A DNA stretch of 64,000 bases, from NCBI GenBank assembly GCA_947495915.1, contig CANMAW010000001.1, forward strand, positions 248,001 through 312,000. The letters run 5' to 3'. Of the stretch, positions 36,119 through 46,706 are shown in pieces (positions within the stretch are counted from its first letter, which is position 1; the number at the start of each line of letters is the position of its first letter). A program made the position numbers and the translations under genes. Under the pieces are notes generated by a model that ran no database searches, was not told the DNA's origin, and saw only the letters and a list, made by a program, of their open reading frames with translations. The DNA comes from Maribacter algarum (ex Lu et al. 2025) (nom. illeg.) (GTDB taxonomy: Bacteria > Bacteroidota > Bacteroidia > Flavobacteriales > Flavobacteriaceae).

Positions 36119-37873
36119 ATGTACAGAAGTCACAGTTGCGGAGAATTACGAGAAACTCATATCAATCAAAAAGTTACCCTTTCTGGTTGGGTGCACAAAA
36201 CACGTGATAAAGGTTTTGTTACTTGGGTAGATTTACGTGATCGCTACGGTATTACACAACTGGTTTTTGATGAAGATCGTACCTCAAGCTCACTAATTGC
36301 ACAAGCTCGTGAATTAGGTAGAGAGTTTGTGGTTCAGATTAAAGGAGAAGTCATAGAAAGAGCTTCTAAAAACCCAAATATACCAACTGGTACTATTGAA
36401 GTTTTAGTAGAAGAACTTACCGTACTTAATAGTTCGAAAACACCACCATTCACTATAGAAAATGAAACCGATGGTGGCGAAGATATTCGAATGAAATATC
36501 GCTATTTAGACATTCGTAGAAATCCCGTCAAAGACAGTCTTATTTTCAGAAGTAAGGTGGCCATGGAAGTTCGTAAATACCTTTCAGACGATGGCTTCAT
36601 AGAAGTGGAAACTCCATATCTAATAAAGTCAACACCTGAAGGTGCTCGTGACTTTGTAGTACCAAGTCGAATGAACGAAGGACAGTTCTATGCTCTTCCT
36701 CAATCACCTCAAACCTTCAAGCAGTTATTAATGGTTGGCGGTTTAGACAAATATTTTCAAATTGTAAAATGCTTCAGAGATGAAGATTTACGTGCCGATA
36801 GACAGCCAGAATTTACACAAATTGACTGTGAAATGGCTTTTGTAGAGCAAGAAGATATTTTAAATGCTTTTGAAGGTTTAACCAAACATCTTTTAAAGGA
36901 AATAAAAGGAGTAGCCATTGAATCGTTTCCTAGAATAACTTTCGATGAAGCTATGAAGCGTTATGGAAATGACAAACCAGATATTCGTTTCGGAATGGAG
37001 TTTGGTGAATTAAATACAGTCGCTCAGCATAAAGATTTTAATGTATTCAATGCTGCTGAATTAGTTGTTGGCATTGCTGTACCTGGAGGTAACACATACA
37101 CCAGAAAAGAAATTGACAAACTTACTGACTGGGTAAAACGACCACAAGTCGGTGCCCTAGGTATGGTATATTGTCGTTGTAATGAAGATGGAAGTTTCAA
37201 GTCATCTGTTGACAAATTTTACAACCAAGAAGATTTAGCCAAATGGGCAGAAGCTACTGATGCAAAACCAGGCGATTTGATCTGTGTACTTTCAGGAAAC
37301 ACGAACAAGGTTAGAGCACAACTTAGTGCCTTACGAATGGAATTAGCTGAACGTTTAGGATTGCGTAATCCTGATGAATTTGCACCTTTATGGGTTATTG
37401 ATTTTCCATTACTAGAACTTGATGAAGAAACAGGTCATTATCATGCGATGCATCACCCATTTACTGCTCCAAAACCTGGCCAACTAACTCTTTTAGATAC
37501 AGACCCAGGTGCTGTAAGAGCTAATGCATATGATTTGGTTCTGAACGGAAATGAAATTGGTGGCGGTTCTATTCGAATTCATGATAAAGAAACGCAAGCT
37601 ACCATGTTCAAACATCTAGGCTTTACCCCTGAAGAGGCAAAAGCTCAGTTTGGTTTCTTAATGGATGCTTTTCAATACGGTGCTCCTCCGCACGGTGGTA
37701 TTGCATTCGGATTAGACAGGTTAGTTGCTATTTTAGGCGGACAAGAAACTATTCGTGATTTTATTGCTTTTCCTAAAAACAATAGTGGTCGTGATGTTAT
37801 GATTGATGCACCTGCACAAATTGATGATGAGCAATTAAAAGAGCTCCATTTGAAGTTAGACCTTCCATCATAA
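36119..37873 (+). CDS. aspS: Aspartyl-tRNA synthetase
   Basis: This 584-residue class II synthetase charges tRNA-Asp. It has an N-terminal OB anticodon-binding domain ([24 protein letters not shown]), class II motif 1 and 2 ([31 protein letters not shown]), a GAD insertion (about 300-410) and motif 3 ([14 protein letters not shown]). The length is that of the bacterial type. It stands as its own unit before the ClC-type gene. Confidence 0.98.
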   Translation: MYRSHSCGELRETHINQKVTLSGWVHKTRDKGFVTWVDLRDRYGITQLVFDEDRTSSSLIAQARELGREFVVQIKGEVIERASKNPNIPTGTIEVLVEELTVLNSSKTPPFTIENETDGGEDIRMKYRYLDIRRNPVKDSLIFRSKVAMEVRKYLSDDGFIEVETPYLIKSTPEGARDFVVPSRMNEGQFYALPQSPQTFKQLLMVGGLDKYFQIVKCFRDEDLRADRQPEFTQIDCEMAFVEQEDILNAFEGLTKHLLKEIKGVAIESFPRITFDEAMKRYGNDKPDIRFGMEFGELNTVAQHKDFNVFNAAELVVGIAVPGGNTYTRKEIDKLTDWVKRPQVGALGMVYCRCNEDGSFKSSVDKFYNQEDLAKWAEATDAKPGDLICVLSGNTNKVRAQLSALRMELAERLGLRNPDEFAPLWVIDFPLLELDEETGHYHAMHHPFTAPKPGQLTLLDTDPGAVRANAYDLVLNGNEIGGGSIRIHDKETQATMFKHLGFTPEEAKAQFGFLMDAFQYGAPPHGGIAFGLDRLVAILGGQETIRDFIAFPKNNSGRDVMIDAPAQIDDEQLKELHLKLDLPS

Positions 37874-37934
37874 ACATTGCATTACCCAACATCCATTATT
37901 ATTTTTAATACTTTTAAGGAAGCAAAAACGCTAA

Positions 37935-39719
37935 ATGCCAACCTTAGCACAAAAACTGTTTTCTAAGTTTATCAAATGGAGGTATAAAAACATCTCCAAT
38001 AAAACATTCACGCATATTATGGCCGTGGCTGTTGGATTATTGGCTGGTTTGGCTTCTGTAGTACTTAAAAATCTTACCTTTTTCATACAATCATCACTTG
38101 CAGAAGGCATCGTTTTTTCAAGTAACCAACTGTATTTTGTTCTTCCAATTATTGGTTTGACTTTAGTGTATCTCTATGTGAAATTTGTGCACCGTGAAAA
38201 GCTAGAACACGCCGTCTCCTCAATTCTTTTTTCATTATCAAAAAAGAAAGGCGTTATTCCTTTAAAAAAAATATATACTCCATTAATCACAGCACCGTTA
38301 ACCGTTGGATTTGGTGGATCTGTTGGATTGCTCGGCCCCGCGGTAGCTTCAGGTTCTGCCATAAGCTCAAACCTCGCAACAGCTTTACATCTAAATCCGA
38401 AAACGAGAAGTTTACTCATAGCCTGTGCTTCGGCGGGTGCGGTGGCTTCTATTTTTCAATCGCCAATTGCAGCGATAATATTTGCTGTCGAAGTTTTTAG
38501 TATCGACTTCACCATGCTTTCGGTAATGCCACTGTTATTAGCATCAATTTCTGGGGTACTTACCTCCTATTTTTTTCTAGGAAATGAAGTGCTTTTCGAC
38601 TTTTCACTAGCCGACAACTTTCAGGTAAAAGACACTTTATTTTATGTTCTACTTGGAGTAGGCACAGCATTTGCTTCTATCTACTTTACCAAAATGTACT
38701 TCGGAATTTTAAAACTATTCGAGCCACTAAAGAGTCCGAAATATCGATTATTAGTTGGCGGTCTGGCCATAGGAATCATGCTCTATTTTATTCCACCACT
38801 ATATGGTGAAGGTTTCGGATTCATTAATAATTTATTAGAGGGCAATCATCTTTCGGCATTGGGCGCCACTCCCTTTGATGATTATCTAAGTAATATATGG
38901 GTGGTAATCGCCTTGTTATTTGGGCTCACAGTTTTCAAAGCAATAGCAATGACCACGACTTTTGCCGCTGGCGGTGCCGGTGGAATATTTATTCCTACCA
39001 TGGTTATGGGTAGTGCTCTTGGTAACGTCGTAGCAAAAGTTATTAATAATATAGGCCTCGGATTTGCCGTTTCTGAAAGTAATTTTACCCTTATAGGAAT
39101 GGCCGGGCTCATTGCCGGCGTGCTGCATGCTCCATTAACCGCCATCTTCTTAATAGCAGAAATTACCGGTGGTTATGAACTATTTGTGCCTTTGATGATT
39201 ACCGCAGCCATTTCATACCTCATCACCAAGAATGCCATAAAACATAATATTTATACGCGTGAATTGGCAAAACAAGGTGCTTTGCTCACCCATGATAAAG
39301 ACGAAAATGTTTTGACCATAATGCAGCTTGATGATGTTATCGAACAGAATTTTAAAACAGTCACACCTACCATGTTTTTAGGTGAAATGTTACATGAGTC
39401 GGTTTCAAAATCTACCAGAAACTTATTTCCCGTAATTAATGAGCAAGAAGTTTTGGTAGGGGTGGTACTATTAGATGATATCCGCGAATTTATGTTTGAA
39501 ACCGATTTATATCGTACCACTACAGTTTCAACCTTTATGCACGCTCCGCCCGAGTATATTTTCTACGGAACTGATACCATGCAACAAATCATGAAAAAGT
39601 TTCAAAACACAGGAGCATGGAATTTACCAGTGATTAAAAATGGTAAGTATTATGGCTTCGTTTCAAAATCAAAACTATTAACCGCCTATCGTCGTGAATT
39701 GATTAATTTTACAAATTAA
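37935..39719 (+). CDS. ClC family chloride channel-like protein with CBS domains
   Basis: The 594-residue protein has a ClC membrane domain (about 25-440) and two C-terminal CBS domains (about 460-590). Conserved parts include GGAGGIFIP and GGYEL, the latter holding the inner-gate Tyr (Y445 in E. coli ClC). The selectivity segment reads GGSVGLLGP: Leu133 stands where the gating glutamate (E148) is expected. The proton glutamate (E203) position is Val187 (AVEVF). Loss of both points to a channel-like or uncoupled anion pathway rather than a Cl-/H+ exchanger. This is inferred by alignment by eye. Confidence 0.92.
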   Translation: MPTLAQKLFSKFIKWRYKNISNKTFTHIMAVAVGLLAGLASVVLKNLTFFIQSSLAEGIVFSSNQLYFVLPIIGLTLVYLYVKFVHREKLEHAVSSILFSLSKKKGVIPLKKIYTPLITAPLTVGFGGSVGLLGPAVASGSAISSNLATALHLNPKTRSLLIACASAGAVASIFQSPIAAIIFAVEVFSIDFTMLSVMPLLLASISGVLTSYFFLGNEVLFDFSLADNFQVKDTLFYVLLGVGTAFASIYFTKMYFGILKLFEPLKSPKYRLLVGGLAIGIMLYFIPPLYGEGFGFINNLLEGNHLSALGATPFDDYLSNIWVVIALLFGLTVFKAIAMTTTFAAGGAGGIFIPTMVMGSALGNVVAKVINNIGLGFAVSESNFTLIGMAGLIAGVLHAPLTAIFLIAEITGGYELFVPLMITAAISYLITKNAIKHNIYTRELAKQGALLTHDKDENVLTIMQLDDVIEQNFKTVTPTMFLGEMLHESVSKSTRNLFPVINEQEVLVGVVLLDDIREFMFETDLYRTTTVSTFMHAPPEYIFYGTDTMQQIMKKFQNTGAWNLPVIKNGKYYGFVSKSKLLTAYRRELINFTN

Positions 39720-39728
39720 TTTAAGACA

Positions 39729-40163
39729 ATGAACTTTATTTTAGGTGTACCACTTATTCTATCTTTTTTTGGTATCTCTATAATCCATTTTTACTGGGCG
39801 GCAGGCGGAAAATGGGGATTTGATTCAGTTCTTCCTACTAATGAAAATGACACTAGGGTATTGAACCCTAAAACCATCGATTCAGTTATTGTTGGATTTG
39901 GGATTTTGCTTTTTGCTATTTTTTATATGATTAGAATTAGCGTAATAACTATAAACCTACCTGATTGGTTACTTTTATATAGTGGATGGGTTATACCAAC
40001 ATTATTTCTAATTCGTGTGATCGGAGATTTTAAATTTATTGGCCTTTTTAAAAAAATTAAAGATTCTACATTTGCTAAAAATGATTCTAAATATTTCATT
40101 CCACTTTGTAGTTTTCTTTCTTTCTGTGGATTTTTGTTGCAGTGGTATAAACTGACCTATTAA
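39729..40163 (+). CDS. DUF3995 family membrane protein
   Basis: The 144-residue protein has four transmembrane helices. It begins FGISIIHFYWAAGGKWGFDSVLPT, the signature of DUF3995, and has a basic loop near helix 3-4. The role is unknown. It lies 9 bp after the ClC gene and 1 bp before a second small membrane gene, so the three are likely co-transcribed. Confidence 0.85.
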   Translation: MNFILGVPLILSFFGISIIHFYWAAGGKWGFDSVLPTNENDTRVLNPKTIDSVIVGFGILLFAIFYMIRISVITINLPDWLLLYSGWVIPTLFLIRVIGDFKFIGLFKKIKDSTFAKNDSKYFIPLCSFLSFCGFLLQWYKLTY

Positions 40164-40164
40164 T

Positions 40165-40416
40165 ATGAAATACATCATAACTTTAATTGTACTAATTTCT
40201 TTCGGACTAATCATTTATGGTTTTAGTCTTGATGCATCTGAAGATGCACTTAGTCACAAATTTATTGGTTCAGGTACCGTCGGTTTATTCTTAATAGCAA
40301 TGCCGCTTTTTTTATATAAAGAAAGTAAAGGCAAAGATTTTAAAGATTATATGCTTACCGATGAAAACGTGAGAAAGATGCAAGGAAAACCACCAAGAAA
40401 AACAGAAGATTCTTAG
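40165..40416 (+). CDS. Small two-helix membrane protein
   Basis: The 83-residue protein has two hydrophobic helices (about 3-20 and 36-51) and a charged tail (KESKGKDFKDYMLTDENVRKMQGKPPRKTEDS). The family is not recognised. Its stop overlaps the 3' end of tadA by 4 bp on the other strand. Confidence 0.75.
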   Translation: MKYIITLIVLISFGLIIYGFSLDASEDALSHKFIGSGTVGLFLIAMPLFLYKESKGKDFKDYMLTDENVRKMQGKPPRKTEDS

Positions 40417-40862
40417 TTTAAATTTCTTTTTTGAATAAAGAATTTTTTTAATAATTCAGATGCATCTTTTTCGAGCACACCACCCATAACTTTAGTCTTC
40501 GGATGCAACTTTGTACCCATGGTACTAAATCCTCGTTGCGGGTCTTCTGCTGCAAATACAATTTTAGAAATTTGGCTCCAATATAAAGCACCGGCACACA
40601 TTTGACATGGCTCTAAAGTGACATAAAGAGTACAATCTTTCAAGTACTTTCCGCCTAAAAAGTTAGCAGCCGCAGTAATGGCTTGCATTTCAGCATGCGC
40701 TGTAACATCATTTAATTGTTCGGTTAAATTATGCGCACGTGCTATGATTCTATCTTGAACCACTACAATAGCCCCAACAGGCACCTCACCTTTTTCAAAT
40801 GCGGCCTCCGCTTCTTGCAAAGCTTTTTTCATAAAATAGGTGTCGTCGAACGGAACTAACAT
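40413..40862 (-). CDS. tadA: tRNA-specific adenosine deaminase / nucleoside deaminase
   Basis: The 149-residue zinc deaminase has HAEMQA (His ligand and catalytic Glu) and PCQMC (two Cys ligands), with the surrounding TLYVTLEPCQMCAGALYWSQI typical of TadA. It should convert adenosine 34 of tRNA-Arg to inosine. A guanine deaminase-like use cannot be ruled out, but the length and motifs favour TadA. Confidence 0.93.
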   Translation of the reverse strand: MLVPFDDTYFMKKALQEAEAAFEKGEVPVGAIVVVQDRIIARAHNLTEQLNDVTAHAEMQAITAAANFLGGKYLKDCTLYVTLEPCQMCAGALYWSQISKIVFAAEDPQRGFSTMGTKLHPKTKVMGGVLEKDASELLKKFFIQKRNLN

Positions 40863-40894
40863 AACCGCAAAAATACGATTATGTTTAAAACATT

Positions 40895-42262
40895 CTAATA
40901 CGTTATTTTCTTATAAAGCGGTACTTTTAAACCAACATAGAAATCAGCATTCTTACTACTATCAGAAATTAGGTTGGTTAAAATAGATCCAGAACCTAAT
41001 GTTAACGGACCTAATCTAAAACCAAGTCCCCAAGCCAAATCACCATACTGGCGTAAACCTAATGGAGAATAAACACTTATCCATTTAGACTCCCATCGTG
41101 GCGATAAAGTCGCAGTATTTATTAAAGTATTTGCATTTGCCAATCCAGAATTACGTAATGACAAGCCAGTGTGTACGCCGACATACCAACGTTTACCAAT
41201 GTAGTAATCTGCCATAATTTGCAGTGCTGTTGGCAATAGTATTTTCTGTTTCACGGTAGAGGTGTTGCCTGTATAATTATCTTCTAAAACCTGATCTAAA
41301 TCTTTAAATTCAAACTCCACTGCATTAACGCTTCCATTTAAATCATAATCGGTATTCTCACTATTATTATAACCTACACTACCAATATCAGTAATTGCCA
41401 CCGCCATTTTAAGTTTATATTGTTGTGCTCTTTTTCCTTGTACTGTCTCATCAACTATTCTTTTACGATACTCGTAAACAAAACCAATATCTGCACCAAA
41501 TCCGCTTTGAGAATTTCCAAACTCAGGAGAGTCATCTACAAAACCTTCTGTAGTACCATATGACAAGGAACCCTGTGTATTCAAAATATTGGTTGTACCG
41601 TTATAATTACCTGAAAGTTCAGGTGAACTAGCGAAAAGACCTCCAGCACCTAACAAGTACTTTAAGGTTAGACCACCTTTTAAAAAATGTTCTTGGGTAT
41701 TCAAAAGCTCACGGCCATAGCTGACACCTATTTCAGAAAATAAATGTATAGTGGTATTTAAATCTTTAGAATCAAAGTCAAAATCATTACCAATTTCAAA
41801 GCCATCGCTAATTTGTTCGTACAAATTTCCGTCAATATTGTTCAAATTGAATAACCCCCTTAACCTAGTAGTAATAGCAAAACTCTGTTTTTCACCGACA
41901 TTAAACATAAATGAAGGGCCCAAAATATCAATATTAGTAAAAAAATGATTATTGTCTGAAGGATAGCGTTCAGCACTTGTATCAAAATCAAAATCACCTC
42001 CAGAAGATAGAAGGTCTGAAAACGACAACCCCACAAAATCGCTACCCAGGTAACCACTTGCAGAAACAATATTTATATCGGCACTAAAAGGCGAATCGTA
42101 AACATTAGCAGGATTATAAAGCACTGAATGTACTCCAGCATAATTATCCATAACATTCCCCACATAACTTTGTGCTCGCATATTTAGGTGGGTAAATGCC
42201 ATAACTAATGCAATGCACCATGTGAAATATGCTGATTTTGAATTGGTTTGAGTATTCATCAT
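40895..42262 (-). CDS. DUF5723 family exported protein
   Basis: The 455-residue protein has a signal peptide (about 1-30, ending in RAQS). The family's opening is YVGNVMDNYAGVHSVLYNPANVYDSPFSADIN. The rest is a beta-rich sequence with repeated long strands, likely an outer-membrane barrel related to PorV/FadL-like shapes. It is separated from the upstream lipoprotein gene by a terminator. Confidence 0.85.
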   Translation of the reverse strand: MMNTQTNSKSAYFTWCIALVMAFTHLNMRAQSYVGNVMDNYAGVHSVLYNPANVYDSPFSADINIVSASGYLGSDFVGLSFSDLLSSGGDFDFDTSAERYPSDNNHFFTNIDILGPSFMFNVGEKQSFAITTRLRGLFNLNNIDGNLYEQISDGFEIGNDFDFDSKDLNTTIHLFSEIGVSYGRELLNTQEHFLKGGLTLKYLLGAGGLFASSPELSGNYNGTTNILNTQGSLSYGTTEGFVDDSPEFGNSQSGFGADIGFVYEYRKRIVDETVQGKRAQQYKLKMAVAITDIGSVGYNNSENTDYDLNGSVNAVEFEFKDLDQVLEDNYTGNTSTVKQKILLPTALQIMADYYIGKRWYVGVHTGLSLRNSGLANANTLINTATLSPRWESKWISVYSPLGLRQYGDLAWGLGFRLGPLTLGSGSILTNLISDSSKNADFYVGLKVPLYKKITY

Positions 42263-42390
42263 AAAAATTTATAGTTAATTGTTCAATAAATCGGAATCTA
42301 AAACGATTTCAACAGGTTAGTTGCTAACGTGTATAAACGGTCATTATTGCTTTAAAACACAGTAATGAAGAGTCTTTTCACCACTTAAAA

Positions 42391-42419
42391 AACCCGTCAG
42401 TTTTTTTACCTGACGGGTT
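42391..42419 (-). terminator. Rho-independent terminator of the lipoprotein gene
   Basis: AACCCGTCAG (42391-42400) pairs perfectly with CTGACGGGTT (42410-42419). On the minus strand it is followed by a run of T, as expected for the gene at 42484-43596. Confidence 0.8.
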
Positions 42420-42483
42420 ATTTCAAACTAACTCAAAATCATTTTTTGCTAAGACTTTTGTAATGGTAGATTACAACGAATCT

Positions 42484-43596
42484 TTAGTTGTTCTTTACAA
42501 ATATGGATTCATAAGTATATGAATCGCCGCTTTCATCAATAATCGTTTCTGATAAGACCAATTCACCGTTAATTATTTCAGCAGAAACACCATCAAAATA
42601 AACTTCGCCAGAATCGTAAGTCTCATTTTTGGTTGCATCAAGAAGGTTTTCATAAGAGAAATCGACAATTGACAAACCATTCGCTTCAGTATACGTCCAT
42701 TTTCCAAAATACTTATTATGTGATTCTGTTTTTTCAGCATCATAAACTGCATCACAAGAAGCAGCACTACCATCATAATCTATAATTTGATAAATGTCGT
42801 GATATTCTTCAGTGTAATCTCCATTTTCTACCAAGGTTATGATCCAATCGTTTTTCTCATAATTGTTATACAACACCTCGATACTTGACCCATTATTACA
42901 ACTTACAGTAGAAGTATCATCATCTTCTTCCACTTCTCCGTTAACCACATCACGATCATAAAGCCATTCACCAACAAGAGCCTCATTTCCGCCCCAGGCA
43001 GAAACCTCTATACAACGTGACACAATTTGACTCACGTCACCCGCAGCATTGTAAAGGCAAATATCATAACAGAACTCACCCTCAGTAATTGAATTATCAA
43101 ACTGAACTATAATCTCTTCTTCTACTTCAAATAGCTTTGCTGTTTTGGTCTTTGACTTACCTCTTTTTGTAGAGGCTCTCTTTTCGCTGTCTTCACTAAA
43201 AGTCACATCAAAATAACTGTTTGACGCGTTCTCATCAGTATCTTTAAAAACGATATATGCACCCGTCACCTGATCATCTGAAGCAACATCTAAAAGGAAT
43301 CCTGTATCTAAGTACCCTGCATGATCATCAGTATCAATTTGAAAGTCAACACTTCCTGATGGAGCTGGTGGCACCCCTTCTACTTTGGTTGCATCCATCA
43401 CAGAAACGCCAGAATCTATTGTGTTAATCGTGATTGCAGTATCGTCGCTTGGGTTGGGGTCAGTTGGATCAGTAGGTGTCGGATCAACCTGTTCTTCTTC
43501 AGTTGTAATATTTGCTTCATCTTTATCACAAGACTCTAAGTACAGGAAGCTACTAAGTATCAAAAGAACTGCAATTGCTTTATTAAGACTTTTCAT
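42484..43596 (-). CDS. Lipoprotein with lipocalin-like C-terminal part
   Basis: The 370-residue protein has a lipobox (LESC, Cys about 23). A Pro-Thr-Asp linker (DPTPTDPTDPNPSDD) follows, then a beta-sandwich region (about 60-200), then LVGEWLYDRD followed by strands, a pattern like lipocalin-type domains often seen in Bacteroidota lipoproteins. Four Cys in the middle and late parts may form disulfides. The ligand is unknown. Confidence 0.78.
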   Translation of the reverse strand: MKSLNKAIAVLLILSSFLYLESCDKDEANITTEEEQVDPTPTDPTDPNPSDDTAITINTIDSGVSVMDATKVEGVPPAPSGSVDFQIDTDDHAGYLDTGFLLDVASDDQVTGAYIVFKDTDENASNSYFDVTFSEDSEKRASTKRGKSKTKTAKLFEVEEEIIVQFDNSITEGEFCYDICLYNAAGDVSQIVSRCIEVSAWGGNEALVGEWLYDRDVVNGEVEEDDDTSTVSCNNGSSIEVLYNNYEKNDWIITLVENGDYTEEYHDIYQIIDYDGSAASCDAVYDAEKTESHNKYFGKWTYTEANGLSIVDFSYENLLDATKNETYDSGEVYFDGVSAEIINGELVLSETIIDESGDSYTYESIFVKNN

Positions 43597-43787
43597 AAAA
43601 TTAATTTTAATATATTTTTGGTTTTATTATTTATAGTACTACTTAACTAAAAGTTGTATCATTTGTTATATGACCGCTAAAATAAAATCGAAATCGGCCT
43701 CATAAAATACCCTTTAATGGGTAATTTTTAACCTAACTCATTTTTTAAAGTTTCAGCAGATACCATGAGTTACATCAGAATTACTAT

Positions 43788-43795
43788 TAAATTTG
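43788..43795 (+). promoter_or_regulatory. -7 promoter element of dxs
   Basis: TAAATTTG matches TAnnTTTG and ends 9 bp before the ATG, giving an almost leaderless message. No clear -33 TTG is seen. Confidence 0.5.
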
Positions 43796-43804
43796 TGTCT
43801 TCAA

Positions 43805-45577
43805 ATGGAGCTACTACAAAAAATAAATTCCCCTGCTGATCTTCGCAAATTAAAGACAAGTGAATTATCTCAACTTGCCAAAGAGCTCCGCAATTTTATT
43901 ATTGATATTGTAGCTAGTAAGGAAGGTCATTTAGGTGCGAGTTTAGGTGTAGTAGAATTGACCATTGCCTTGCATTATATTTTTGACACTCCTAACGACA
44001 AATTGATCTGGGATGTTGGACATCAGGCATACGGGCATAAAATTTTAACGGAAAGAAAAGATGTTTTTGACACAAATCGCCAATTCAAAGGCATTAGTGG
44101 TTTTCCTAAAAGAAGTGAAAGCATTTTTGATGCCTTTGGTACCGGCCATAGCTCTACGTCTATCTCAGCTATATTAGGTATGGCTATCGCTTCAAAGTTG
44201 CATGGAGATGATCAAAAACAACATATTGCAGTAATCGGTGATGCATCTATTGCGAGTGGAATGGCTTTTGAAGGACTGAATCATTTGGGAGTAACCAAAA
44301 CCAATGTTTTAATCATATTGAATGATAATGCCATCGGTATCGACCCTAGTGTTGGTGCATTGAAGAAATATCTGACTAACGTAAAAAAAGGTACTGCAAA
44401 GGATGAGAACATTTTTGAATGTTTAAATTTTAATTATTCTGGCCCTATCGACGGCCATAATTTAGAAGCATTGGTTACAGAATTAAATCGGCTTAAAAAC
44501 ATATCAGGACCGAAATTATTACATGTTATTACTACCAAAGGCAAAGGCTTAAAGCAAGCAGAAGAAAATCAAGTTGTCTATCATGCTCCTGGTAAATTTG
44601 ACAAAACCACAGGGGATTTATATACGAAACCAAACAAAGATCAACCTGCTAAATACCAAGATGTTTTTGGTCATACCATTGTAGATCTTGCCAAAAAAAA
44701 TAATAAAATCGTAGGTATTACTCCGGCAATGCCAACCGGAAGCTCATTAAAATATATGATGGAAGAAATTCCTGATCGTGCTTTTGATGTTGGCATTGCC
44801 GAGCAACACGCCGTAACGATGGCTGCAGGTATGGCTGCTGAAGGTTTAGTACCTTTTTGCACCATATATTCTACCTTTTTACAACGCGCTTACGATCAAG
44901 TAATACATGATGTGGCCATTCAGAACTTACCAGTAATCTTTTGTTTAGATCGTGCTGGTCTTGTTGGTCAAGACGGAGCGACACATCACGGTGTATTTGA
45001 TATAGCTTTCTTACGCAGTATTCCAAATCTTATGATTTTTGCACCTCTCAATGAAATTGAACTTCGCAATATCATGTACACTGCACAACTAGGCCTAAAA
45101 AATCCTATTGTAATTCGATATCCTAGGGGACGAGGGGTTTTAACTCATTACGAACAGAAATTTGAAACCATTGAAATAGGATCATCTGAAGAATTAAAAA
45201 AAGGCACAAATATTGTGGTTTTATCAATAGGGCATATTGGTAATGTTGTATCTAAAGTTATTCAAGAGCTCGAAAATTCGTTAGAAATTGGTCATTATAA
45301 CATGCGTTTTGTTAAACCCCTTGATAAAAAGCAATTAAAAAATATCTTTGCCACTTATAAAACTATCATCACGGTTGAAGATGGTTGTAAACTAGGAGGA
45401 TTTGGAAGTGCGGTTTTAGAGTATGCCAACGAATTGAAATACCAGGGCAACTTCAAAATTTTAGGTATTGCTGACACATTTATTGAACATGGCACCACCG
45501 AAGAACTTTATCAATTAACCGGACTTGATTTCGAATCAATAAAGAAAAGTATAAAATTAGAACTGCATGCAACGTAA
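43805..45577 (+). CDS. dxs: 1-deoxy-D-xylulose-5-phosphate synthase
   Basis: The 590-residue thiamin-diphosphate enzyme makes the first intermediate of the MEP isoprenoid pathway from pyruvate and glyceraldehyde 3-phosphate. It has the ThDP motif (GDASIASGMAFEGLNHLG ... LNDN), the pyrimidine-binding part with GIAEQHAVTMAAG and the C-terminal transketolase domain. GDA in place of GDG is not alarming. The start is the ATG at 43805; a TTG twelve bases earlier lies within the promoter element. It provides precursors for the carotenoid and quinone genes at 25-27 kb. Confidence 0.95.
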   Translation: MELLQKINSPADLRKLKTSELSQLAKELRNFIIDIVASKEGHLGASLGVVELTIALHYIFDTPNDKLIWDVGHQAYGHKILTERKDVFDTNRQFKGISGFPKRSESIFDAFGTGHSSTSISAILGMAIASKLHGDDQKQHIAVIGDASIASGMAFEGLNHLGVTKTNVLIILNDNAIGIDPSVGALKKYLTNVKKGTAKDENIFECLNFNYSGPIDGHNLEALVTELNRLKNISGPKLLHVITTKGKGLKQAEENQVVYHAPGKFDKTTGDLYTKPNKDQPAKYQDVFGHTIVDLAKKNNKIVGITPAMPTGSSLKYMMEEIPDRAFDVGIAEQHAVTMAAGMAAEGLVPFCTIYSTFLQRAYDQVIHDVAIQNLPVIFCLDRAGLVGQDGATHHGVFDIAFLRSIPNLMIFAPLNEIELRNIMYTAQLGLKNPIVIRYPRGRGVLTHYEQKFETIEIGSSEELKKGTNIVVLSIGHIGNVVSKVIQELENSLEIGHYNMRFVKPLDKKQLKNIFATYKTIITVEDGCKLGGFGSAVLEYANELKYQGNFKILGIADTFIEHGTTEELYQLTGLDFESIKKSIKLELHAT

Positions 45578-46703
45578 ATTTCTGAATACACCCCTGTTAC
45601 TTATAATATTTTTTTTATTCACGGCGATTACAAATGCTCAAGATAGCATTCCCGTTTTTCCAGAACGCGACTCAATTTTGATTGACTCCGTTGCTTTGCA
45701 AAAGAAAATTGATACGATCGTAATTCGTAGAATTCAAGAGCGAATTAAAGAAAATGCTGAAAGTGTCAATTTGTTCAATACGAACATCTCTTTTAAAAAA
45801 ACGAAGCCCTTAAACAAAGGATACAAGAAATTTCAAGTGCCCACCTTTTGGCAAAGTGTTAATTTAATTGGTTTAAATTTTAGTCAAGCCGCCTTTATTA
45901 ATTGGAATGCGGGTGGTAATAACTCTATCGCGGCCCTAGCAAATGCTCGTTTTGAACGCAACTATAAATTTCGCTATTTTCAATGGGAAAATAGCCTAGA
46001 AACACGGTATGGCATCAACTTACAAGAAGGTCAAAAAATTAGAAAGACTGATGATGCTATTAGGGTTACCTCAACTGTTGGTTATAGAAGAGACACCATA
46101 AGTAACTGGTATTATTCTGTCAAAGCCAATTTCAATACACAATTTACGGACGGATTTAAATATCCTGATAGAGAAACACCCATTTCCCGTGTTATGAGTC
46201 CGGGTTATTTCTTTTTGGGTGCTGGTACTTCTTTCATAACGGAAGATCGTAAATTCAATATTTATATCTCACCATTAACACAGAAAGCTACTTTTGTTTT
46301 TGATCAAGCGCTTGCAGATAAAGGAGCTTTCGGAGTGGAAAAAGCCGTTTTAGATGATGATGGAAATATAGTTCAAAAAGGAAAAAATGTGTTTTTAGAA
46401 GTTGGGTTTTTGGTTACCAACAATTGGGAAACCCAACTCATGGAAAATATAGCATTAAAACATCGCCTCAATGTGTACACCGATTATGTGCGTAGTTTTG
46501 GAAATATTGATATTGATTGGGAATTGAATGTTAACCTAAAGGTGAATAAGTACATCGTCACCAATTTGGGAACCCATGTTATTTATGATGATGATATACT
46601 TTTTGACCCTATTACAAATGATGCAGGTGTAGTTATTAACGAAGGACGACCTAAACTTCAGTTCAAACAATTGTTAGGTGTTGGTGTTGCCTATAATTTT
46701 TAG
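45567..46703 (+). CDS. DUF3078 family exported protein
   Basis: The 378-residue protein has a signal peptide ending in TNAQ and a beta-barrel-like domain of the DUF3078 type (NLIGLNFSQAAFINWNAGGNNSIA, then TRYGINLQEGQKIRKTDDAIRV). It probably sits in the outer membrane; the role is unknown. It overlaps the dxs 3' end by 11 bp and is probably translated with it. Confidence 0.88.
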   Translation: MQRKFLNTPLLLIIFFLFTAITNAQDSIPVFPERDSILIDSVALQKKIDTIVIRRIQERIKENAESVNLFNTNISFKKTKPLNKGYKKFQVPTFWQSVNLIGLNFSQAAFINWNAGGNNSIAALANARFERNYKFRYFQWENSLETRYGINLQEGQKIRKTDDAIRVTSTVGYRRDTISNWYYSVKANFNTQFTDGFKYPDRETPISRVMSPGYFFLGAGTSFITEDRKFNIYISPLTQKATFVFDQALADKGAFGVEKAVLDDDGNIVQKGKNVFLEVGFLVTNNWETQLMENIALKHRLNVYTDYVRSFGNIDIDWELNVNLKVNKYIVTNLGTHVIYDDDILFDPITNDAGVVINEGRPKLQFKQLLGVGVAYNF

Positions 46704-46706
46704 CAA

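Noticed and set aside
44231-44330. GDA instead of GDG in the thiamin-binding motif of Dxs
   Set aside because: The rest of the motif and the catalytic region are intact, and Ala at this place is a mild change; not evidence of inactivity.
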